NCBI GenBank assembly: GCA_039208045.1
Contig: JBCCRH010000021.1
Span: 1 to 27,662 of the forward strand
From: JBCCRH01 sp039208045
Lineage (GTDB): Bacteria > Bacteroidota > Bacteroidia > Chitinophagales > Saprospiraceae
Direction: 5' to 3'
DNA length: 27,662 bases
Made by a program: the position numbers and the translations under genes. Below, piece by piece: positions 21,929 to 27,662 of the stretch. Position 1 is the first letter of the stretch. Each line of letters begins with the position of its first letter. The notes under the pieces are model-generated. The model did no database searches, was not told where the DNA came from, and saw only the letters and a program-made list of their open reading frames with translations.

Positions 21929-23389
21929 TTACTTTTGCTCCAATTTTTTGCGCAATAGAGCATTGGTAGCTTTCGGCTCTGCCTTGCCTTGTGAGTTGCG
22001 CATGACCTCCCCCATGAAAAAGCCAATGAGGCCTTTTTTACCCTTGCGGTAAGCAGCTACCTTGTCAGGAAATTTAGCCATAGCTTGATCGACTAGTTCT
22101 TCCAAGAAGCTGCTGTCGGAAGATTGGATGAGGTTGAGGCGCTGGGCAATCGCTTGGGGTGCTTCAGTGGAGTGCTCAACGAGTTCAGGGAAGATGCGTT
22201 GGTAAGCGATGGAGCTGCTCACCTTGCCGCTATCGATGAGCTCGATGAAGGCAGCTAGTGCCTTGGGTGGAATAGGAAAGGCTGAAATAGTGAGCTTTTG
22301 CTCTTGGCAGTAGGGCGTTATTTTGTTGATGATGAGGTTGGCGGCAGCTTTGTGGTTGTCGGTCGCTTGCGCTAAACCTTGAAAGAAGCGTGCGGTTTCT
22401 TTCTCTTCAGTGAGTAGATTGGCGTCGTATTCGGATAGGCCAAACTGCGCTTGGAATTGTTGCTTGAGCACCCAAGGGAGGGCTGGCATAGCACTTTTGA
22501 TCGCTTCGATTCGATCTTTGCTTAGCTGCACGGGTGGCAAGTCTGGTTCTGGGAAATAGCGATAATCGTGCGCATCTTCTTTGCTGCGCAAGGGGCTAGT
22601 GATACCCGTTTCGGGGTCAAAATTGAGGGTTTGTTGGATGACTTTTTCGCCCGATTCGATTAGATCAATCTGTCGTTTAAATTCGTAGGCGATGGCTTTA
22701 CGCGCATAGCGCATAGAGTTGAGGTTTTTGATCTCGCAGCGCTCGCCAAATTCTTTTTGCCCGAAAGGACGTACCGATACATTGCAGTCGCAGCGCATCG
22801 AGCCCTGCTCCATGTTACCATCCGAAATTTCTAGGTAGCGCACCAGCTGCCGCATACCCGTCATAAAAGCATCCACTTCTTCCGCAGAGCGGAAATCTGG
22901 CTCTGTCACCACTTCCAGGAGGGGTACACCTGCTCGATTGAGATCGATTAGGGAGTAGTTAGTGCCTTGGTCGTGGATAGATTTTCCGGCATCTTCTTCC
23001 ATATGAATATGGTGCATACGGATGTGCTTGACTTTGCCAGCTACTGCCACCGGAAATTGCCCACCCACACAAATGGGCGAAGCATCCTGCGTAATTTGAT
23101 AGCCTTTCGGCAAATCGGCGTAAAAGTAATTTTTGCGATCAAAAGTAGAGTATTCGTTGATAGAGCTGCCAAGGGCTAGCCCCAAGCGAACAGCAAAGGC
23201 TACTTGTTGCGTATTGAGGCGCGGCAGCGTGCCGGGATGACCCAAGGAAATAGCGCTTACATGCGTATTGGGTGCCGCCCCAAAAGTGGTATCATCGGCG
23301 CAAAAAGCCTTGCTCTTGGTAGCTAGCTGAACGTGTACTTCCAGACCAATCACTAGCTCATATTGATCGTAAGGTGCCTGTAATGCCAT
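21929..23389 (-). CDS. gatB: Aspartyl/glutamyl-tRNA amidotransferase subunit B
   Basis: Binds mischarged Glu-tRNA(Gln) or Asp-tRNA(Asn) and, with GatA and GatC, converts it to the amide form. The 486-residue product is of normal length. Conserved blocks: YELVIGLEVHVQL (about 10-22), FDRKNYFYADLPKGYQITQ, DLNRAGVPLLEVVTEPDF, MRCDCNVSVRP and KNLNSMRYARKAIAYE, and the C-terminal tRNA-binding GatB/YqeY domain ending in GFFMGEVMRNSQGKAEPKATNALLRKKL. Its partners gatA and gatC are not in the window, which is common. It begins 11 bases after the DUF3667 gene in the same direction. Confidence 0.97.
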   Translation of the reverse strand: MALQAPYDQYELVIGLEVHVQLATKSKAFCADDTTFGAAPNTHVSAISLGHPGTLPRLNTQQVAFAVRLGLALGSSINEYSTFDRKNYFYADLPKGYQITQDASPICVGGQFPVAVAGKVKHIRMHHIHMEEDAGKSIHDQGTNYSLIDLNRAGVPLLEVVTEPDFRSAEEVDAFMTGMRQLVRYLEISDGNMEQGSMRCDCNVSVRPFGQKEFGERCEIKNLNSMRYARKAIAYEFKRQIDLIESGEKVIQQTLNFDPETGITSPLRSKEDAHDYRYFPEPDLPPVQLSKDRIEAIKSAMPALPWVLKQQFQAQFGLSEYDANLLTEEKETARFFQGLAQATDNHKAAANLIINKITPYCQEQKLTISAFPIPPKALAAFIELIDSGKVSSSIAYQRIFPELVEHSTEAPQAIAQRLNLIQSSDSSFLEELVDQAMAKFPDKVAAYRKGKKGLIGFFMGEVMRNSQGKAEPKATNALLRKKLEQK

Positions 23390-23400
23390 TGCCTCTTTCT

Positions 23401-24483
23401 TTAAAATAGTAATCCACTAATGATAACCGTAATTACCAAAAACGCAGCAAATATAAAGGGGTAAAAGATGTTAAGTAAATTATACTTAATAAAAGTCTTG
23501 ATCCGGCCCTGTTGGTACACATACCGCATCGCCTTATACTGGTAGATAATCACCCACAAGCTGCCTACTACAATGGGTATCCATTCGGTATCCATATCTA
23601 AATTTCTCATGTAGCCAAAAGACAGGAAAACGATAGATGCCACAACAAACGCAAAGGCATGATAGTGAAAAGAAAAGACTAAGTGCTCTACAAAGTAGCG
23701 ATCTCTACGCCAATACAACAGCTTCAGAATAAGCGCCAACATGGGCATCATTAGGAGCACCATCCAGATGAGTTTCCCCAAAATGAACTGCGCAAAGTTG
23801 CCCCCTTCTTCATCAATTTTAAGGAGCTGCCTGATCTGCATCCGCGCCCAAAATCCCTCTACACCATAGTCATCTAGCAAAGCTTCTCGGTCTCGAACAG
23901 CTACGTCTTTCCTGGCAAATTGAACATTCTTGACATCTAACGTATAGTTATCTTGGAGCACCATGTAATTCAGCCCCATCGTATCTTCCCCGATGTAAGG
24001 CATTTCTTGCAAAAGGGAATCAATGGCAGAAGAAACAATTCTACTACTTCCAAATTGGATTTCTATCCCTCCACGCGCACTTTGCAATCGATCCATAATC
24101 TGCGAGCTATAGCCCCGTTCTCTATACTCCTGCGTCGTTTGCTGTAGTGAATCGTGCATTTCATCATAAAACACATAGCCTAGCACCGCAAAAAATAAGA
24201 TAGCAGTCACCAAAAAAATACGCAGCGGATGCACATAGCGCTTATGCTGCCCATCAAAGTAAGCTTTGGTCAATCGCCCTGGCTTAAAGAGCGTAATGAC
24301 CGACTGAAAAATCTTGGAATCAACATTGAGAATCGCCTCAAAAAATTCATCCAATAGCTCCCGCACCGTCAGCTTACCCAAGGTATACTTCTGTCCACAA
24401 TGCGGGCAGTAATTAGCTTTACGCGCCAGCGGATAAAAGCAGTTACGGCAGTATTTAAATACGTTTTTCGTTTGTTTCGTCAT
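23401..24483 (-). CDS. DUF3667 membrane protein with zinc ribbon
   Basis: A 360-residue integral membrane protein of unknown function. The N-terminus has a zinc-ribbon-like pair of motifs, CRNC (C12, C15) and CPHCG (C26, C29). The core DUF3667 signature follows: LTVRELLDEFFEAILNVDSK and TLFKPGRLTKAYFDGQHKRYVHPLRIF. Membrane helices are expected at about 92-105, and four near the C-terminus (LIWMVLLMMPMLALIL, FAFVVASIVFLSFGY, IPIVVGSLWVIIYQY, FIFAAFLVITVIISGLLF). The stretch between the first helix and the rest, about 150 residues, is hydrophilic. Members are common in Bacteroidota. Here it lies between a small membrane protein gene and gatB, which gives no hint of function. Confidence 0.9.
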   Translation of the reverse strand: MTKQTKNVFKYCRNCFYPLARKANYCPHCGQKYTLGKLTVRELLDEFFEAILNVDSKIFQSVITLFKPGRLTKAYFDGQHKRYVHPLRIFLVTAILFFAVLGYVFYDEMHDSLQQTTQEYRERGYSSQIMDRLQSARGGIEIQFGSSRIVSSAIDSLLQEMPYIGEDTMGLNYMVLQDNYTLDVKNVQFARKDVAVRDREALLDDYGVEGFWARMQIRQLLKIDEEGGNFAQFILGKLIWMVLLMMPMLALILKLLYWRRDRYFVEHLVFSFHYHAFAFVVASIVFLSFGYMRNLDMDTEWIPIVVGSLWVIIYQYKAMRYVYQQGRIKTFIKYNLLNIFYPFIFAAFLVITVIISGLLF

Positions 24484-24520
24484 ATCTATCTAATCAACAC
24501 TTTATAGTTCAAGGAAGTAT

Positions 24521-24590
24521 CCACCGCCCACTGACCACCGACTACCGACCACCGCCCACTGATCACCGACCACCGCCTACCGACCACTCC
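24521..24590. repeat. Heptad tandem repeat, ten degenerate units
   Basis: Ten consecutive 7-base units fill 24521-24590. The plus-strand unit is CCACCGA or CCACCGC with variants CCACTGA, CTACCGA and TCACCGA; units one to two are repeated at five to six. A C-rich stretch of ten bases follows, up to the stop codon of the next gene. The complementary strand is rich in GGTGG and GGTCGG. It lies between a small membrane protein gene and the DUF3667 gene. Confidence 0.85.
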
Positions 24591-24599
24591 CCCTCCCCC

Positions 24600-25106
24600 C
24601 TACCACCGCACCACCAACCTCACCTCCGCCCCCTCCCACTCCACGCGCATACTCACCGCCTTTTTTTGCTCAAAAGCAGTCACAATTTCGCGATTGTAGA
24701 GTCGAGCCGCTTTGCGCTGGTAAATACCCGATAAAAACTGTAGCAAGAGTCCAGAACCAATACTAATCCCACCAGTTCGTAGTAGCTCCCTGGCCAATGG
24801 CAGATTGTCCTCGTACACAAATAAGCCAGAGAAGACGAATAATCCACCTAAGCCATAGCCAGCAATACTAAGCTGATCGGTTAATACCGCCATCCTGATC
24901 TGTTGATAAGGCGCTGGATAATCACTCATAAACCAACGCATCACCGACAAATCCATGGGCTTGCCCTGTAGATAAAAGGTATTGCCCAGAAATGCCGATT
25001 GAGTCAGGATGGTATCCATCGGACTCAGCTCCAGCTGCGCTTGTACTGAATTGGTAGTAAGTAAATACCCTCCCAGCACAAGCGCCATTATTTTTTTAGC
25101 TAACAT
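24600..25106 (-). CDS. Conserved-looking small membrane or exported protein, function unknown
   Basis: A 168-residue product from the ATG at 25106-25104; a TTG five codons earlier is possible. It begins MLAKKIMALVLGGYLLTTNSVQAQ, a signal peptide with a plausible cleavage after VQA. Two further hydrophobic stretches, LSIAGYGLGGLFVFSGLFVY and GISIGSGLLLQFLSGIY, with Gly-rich faces probably form a membrane hairpin, and the protein ends in a short strand-like tail (VSMRVEWEGAEVRLVVRW). I do not recognise the family; it resembles small hypothetical proteins of Bacteroidota. It starts 17 bases after the M14 peptidase stop, so the two are probably cotranscribed. Confidence 0.8.
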   Translation of the reverse strand: MLAKKIMALVLGGYLLTTNSVQAQLELSPMDTILTQSAFLGNTFYLQGKPMDLSVMRWFMSDYPAPYQQIRMAVLTDQLSIAGYGLGGLFVFSGLFVYEDNLPLARELLRTGGISIGSGLLLQFLSGIYQRKAARLYNREIVTAFEQKKAVSMRVEWEGAEVRLVVRW

Positions 25107-25122
25107 CTTCGGTAGCGCCAAA

Positions 25123-27662
25123 TTAGTCTGTACCTATACGTTCGGTAGCACTACTCGAAATGATGTCTCCGAAAAATAGCGCATTCAAAAATAGCTTATT
25201 CGTTCCATACCAAAAAGCCCTAAAATTGGGATTATCCGCCATACAAATCACTCGTCCACTCCCCATGCCGTTCACTACAATAGTAGCGGAACCTTTGAGT
25301 GTTTCCAAATTCTTAGGCTTAATATACCCACTAATGAGCGGATCATCTGTATATACCATAGGCGTTGCATAGGCATTTTTAGAAGGCTCAAAAAAGAAGG
25401 TGCCACGTCGGAAAACGGGCATTTGCGCTTTGTGATACCCGTAAGCAATAGGATGCGTAATATCGAGCTGCGCATTAAAAATAGCGCCACCGATCACTTC
25501 TGAACCTCTGTCTGCACCTATTTTGGCATACGGGCGGCGCCCTTTCTCGTTGGTTGTCGTTTTCTTCACTTTCAAATTGGCTAGCCCCTTGCTATTGGCC
25601 CACTGTGCTGCTCGCTTCAAAGCAACCAGTACTCCTCCTTCGCTTACCCAAGTTTTGAGCTTTTTCACCCCTCTATCTCCCAAACTCCCATAGCTCCCAT
25701 CCACCATTACAATCCGATTGTATTTACCCAAATCGATACGATTGAAGCGATCCATATCTACTTTCACAATTTCCATATCAAAGCGCGCATCTAGCAAATG
25801 CCAGACCTCCCCTGCTTCATAGGGGCTTACCCCTTGCCCCACCAAGAGCAAGGTCTTAGGCTGCTTCAGCGCATCAAAATCACGGCTCCCTAAGTCGATT
25901 CCAGTAGGCGTCAATCCGGTATCAGCAAAGTCGATGGCTACGCCGGTGGTGCGGGTCACCGTTTCCATGAGGGAATAGATCTCCTCTGCATTCAGCTTTT
26001 GGTTTTGTACGGGTACCATAATGGTTCCATAGCTGTAAGACTTGCCGTTGAGTAAAAAATTGCGGGTGGCTACCTTGGTACGGAGGCCTTTTTGCTGGAT
26101 TTGGTAGAGCGCTTTTGGCGCATAGTAATCATCCCAAGGCAACAAATAGGCGTATTCACTCGATTCAGGTTCTTGTAGCTTTCGCAAAACGCGGAGCCCT
26201 TCCACCGCATCTCCCTGAAGGCGTGGTAGGGTGGCTGCATCAATGGTAGTATAGTCTAGATTAAAAGCCAAGGGCAACGTCCAAGAAGATACATCATAAA
26301 AAATACTATCCTCAAAAGTCGTAAGCGTCTCAAATGCTGCGCGCACCAAGCGGTACTGCTTTTGCTCTGTTGGGACTACAAATGCCTTTCCTGGGGCATA
26401 CACCGTCTTTCCATCGCGATACTGCTCTGCTAGTTCGTACACTTCTATTTGGTGCTGTCGCAAAATGCTTACCAACTCATCCACCCTACTAGCATCATGT
26501 GGATCGCCAAATATATACGCTTTGCGTTGGTCTTGCTGCGCTTCCTGTAGTCCCGTTACGTAAAATTCTCGTTGATAGTCTAGTAGTTCGGGACGCAGTT
26601 CTTTCGCTGCTTTTTGAGTGGATAAGGCAGTAACTACTTGATTGCGGATGGTAAATGGAAAGGTGAGGTCTCCGTTCTCCGTTTTTTGGTAGTGCCCTCT
26701 AGAACTCGCCTGCTCATATAAGATGCCAATACACCCATTGCCATCCGGATAGGTAGACCCTTTGCCATAATAATAATCATCAAATCCCTCTCCGGAGTAG
26801 TAGAGCGACCCAATATCATCTAGTGCAGCTTGGTTGAAGGTAGCAATCTTTCCAGTGAGCTCTTGATTGCGCTTAGGCGTAATAGGGTGCGTACGCTCCG
26901 GTACCCCAGGCATAAAAAAGAAGGTAGCATTAGCCCCCATTTCGTGGTGATCCGTCAGTACATTGGGTTTCCACGATTGGAAAGCGCGGATGCGCCCCTG
27001 GCTCTCCGGCATTTGTACAAGCAACCAGTCACGGTTAAGGTCAAACCAGTAGTGGTTGGTACGGCCTCTTGGCCAAACTTCGTTATACTCTCGTTCGACA
27101 GGGTCACCTGTAAGCCGTTGGTTTTTATGCATATTAGCCCAAGTAGAAAAGCGATGGAAACCGTCGGGATTAAGGCAGGGATCAAGCAAGATAATTACCT
27201 CATCCAGTAAGCGTTCTACTTCTCTACCTTTGGCGGCAGCCAAATAATAGGCTACTAACACGGCTGCATTACCTGCGCTTGGTTCATTGCCATGAATGGC
27301 AAATCCCTGGTATACTACGGCGGGAATATCCGTAAAATCAGGCGCCTCTTTAGAAGGATCGCTCGCTGCCAGGTGCGCTTCCTGTAGTTCAGGCAAACGC
27401 TTTTGATTTTTCTCAGAAGTAATGGTCAAATAGATAAGTGGTCGTCTTTCAAAGGTTTGAGCATATTCGGTAAGAGTAACCCTTGGCGATCGATCGGCCA
27501 ATAGTCGCAAATACGCCAGCTGCTGATCGTGGCTGAGGTGCCATTCTCCAATTTGATAGCCCAAATACGATTCGGGCGTCGGAATATCGTCGTCGTATTT
27601 TATATCGGGAAGGTAGTAGGTGAGTGCTGGAGTTTGCGCTGATAATTGGCAGATAAAACAAA
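25123..27662 (-). CDS. Secreted M14-family zinc carboxypeptidase (5' end beyond the right edge)
   Basis: The frame is open to the right edge, giving about 846 residues without the start. The first visible residues, CFICQLSAQTPALTYYLP, look like the end of a signal peptide cleaved after LSA. The peptidase M14 domain (about residues 20-350 of the visible part) has the zinc-binding AIHGNEPSAG, then LDPCLNPDGFHRFSTWANMHKNQ, WFDLNRDW and TDHHEMGANATFFF. The C-terminal half contains TLLLVGQGVSPYEAGEVWHLLDARFDMEIV and YNRIVMVDGSYGSLGDRGVKKLKTWVSEGG, a glutamine-amidotransferase-like fold often attached to such M14 proteins in Bacteroidota. It probably digests peptides outside the cytoplasm. The start lies past the window. 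Confidence 0.93.
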   Translation of the reverse strand, partial: CFICQLSAQTPALTYYLPDIKYDDDIPTPESYLGYQIGEWHLSHDQQLAYLRLLADRSPRVTLTEYAQTFERRPLIYLTITSEKNQKRLPELQEAHLAASDPSKEAPDFTDIPAVVYQGFAIHGNEPSAGNAAVLVAYYLAAAKGREVERLLDEVIILLDPCLNPDGFHRFSTWANMHKNQRLTGDPVEREYNEVWPRGRTNHYWFDLNRDWLLVQMPESQGRIRAFQSWKPNVLTDHHEMGANATFFFMPGVPERTHPITPKRNQELTGKIATFNQAALDDIGSLYYSGEGFDDYYYGKGSTYPDGNGCIGILYEQASSRGHYQKTENGDLTFPFTIRNQVVTALSTQKAAKELRPELLDYQREFYVTGLQEAQQDQRKAYIFGDPHDASRVDELVSILRQHQIEVYELAEQYRDGKTVYAPGKAFVVPTEQKQYRLVRAAFETLTTFEDSIFYDVSSWTLPLAFNLDYTTIDAATLPRLQGDAVEGLRVLRKLQEPESSEYAYLLPWDDYYAPKALYQIQQKGLRTKVATRNFLLNGKSYSYGTIMVPVQNQKLNAEEIYSLMETVTRTTGVAIDFADTGLTPTGIDLGSRDFDALKQPKTLLLVGQGVSPYEAGEVWHLLDARFDMEIVKVDMDRFNRIDLGKYNRIVMVDGSYGSLGDRGVKKLKTWVSEGGVLVALKRAAQWANSKGLANLKVKKTTTNEKGRRPYAKIGADRGSEVIGGAIFNAQLDITHPIAYGYHKAQMPVFRRGTFFFEPSKNAYATPMVYTDDPLISGYIKPKNLETLKGSATIVVNGMGSGRVICMADNPNFRAFWYGTNKLFLNALFFGDIISSSATERIGTD

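Noticed and set aside
21793..22026. Minus-strand ORF of 77 codons over the gatB end and the following intergenic region
   Set aside because: It is out of frame with gatB and reads through hairpin repeats; no protein family features.

Overview
This window looks like chromosomal DNA of a member of the Bacteroidota, possibly a Saprospiria-type marine or environmental lineage (the class-level guess is weak). Supporting signs are the fused LpxC/FabZ gene, promoters of the Bacteroidota TAnnTTTG type, a DUF3667 protein, a probable DUF4348 lipoprotein, and REP-like and heptad intergenic repeats of a kind I associate with this phylum. No rRNA, tRNA, CRISPR array, phage genes or insertion sequence was seen.

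Layout. 1-1590 (-) is the 5' part of alaS, cut by the left edge. 1991-4174 (+) is a cell-envelope pair: an M23 endopeptidase with a membrane anchor and coiled coil, and a CapA-like lipoprotein. A REP-like hairpin at about 4180-4260 separates them from a convergent lipoprotein and hemD-hemC (4274-6326, -). lpxD is divergent from hemC and begins a lipid A cluster lpxD, lpxC/fabZ, lpxA plus an ABC ATPase (6419-10366, +), closed by a terminator. A two-helix membrane protein follows (10794-11102) with its own strong terminator.

The unusual part is 11604-19867 (+). It holds a divergent isoprenoid-diphosphate-synthase-fold protein with degraded Asp-rich motifs, a 1102-residue unorthodox histidine-kinase-like protein, a 300-residue unknown protein, a degenerate receiver-domain protein, and an intact NtrC-type sigma-54 response regulator. 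The last three overlap or abut. I read this as one signalling system: unusual kinase, pseudo-receiver adaptor, sigma-54 activator. The prenyl-synthase-like protein invites comparison with ComQ in the ComQXPA quorum-sensing system, but this is a hypothesis. The intergenic spaces inside it contain hairpins, a possible 21-residue peptide, a mutually exclusive hairpin pair and an 8-codon leader with a strong ribosome binding site.

The right part, all on the minus strand, carries an AAA ATPase of the DUF4143 type followed by a MerR-like regulator (20261-21739), whose promoter is overlapped by a 32-bp perfect palindrome. Then, reading right to left, comes an M14 zinc carboxypeptidase (5' end outside the window), a small membrane protein, a heptad tandem repeat, a DUF3667 protein and gatB. 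Apart from 11604-19867 and the repeats, the window is ordinary housekeeping and envelope content.
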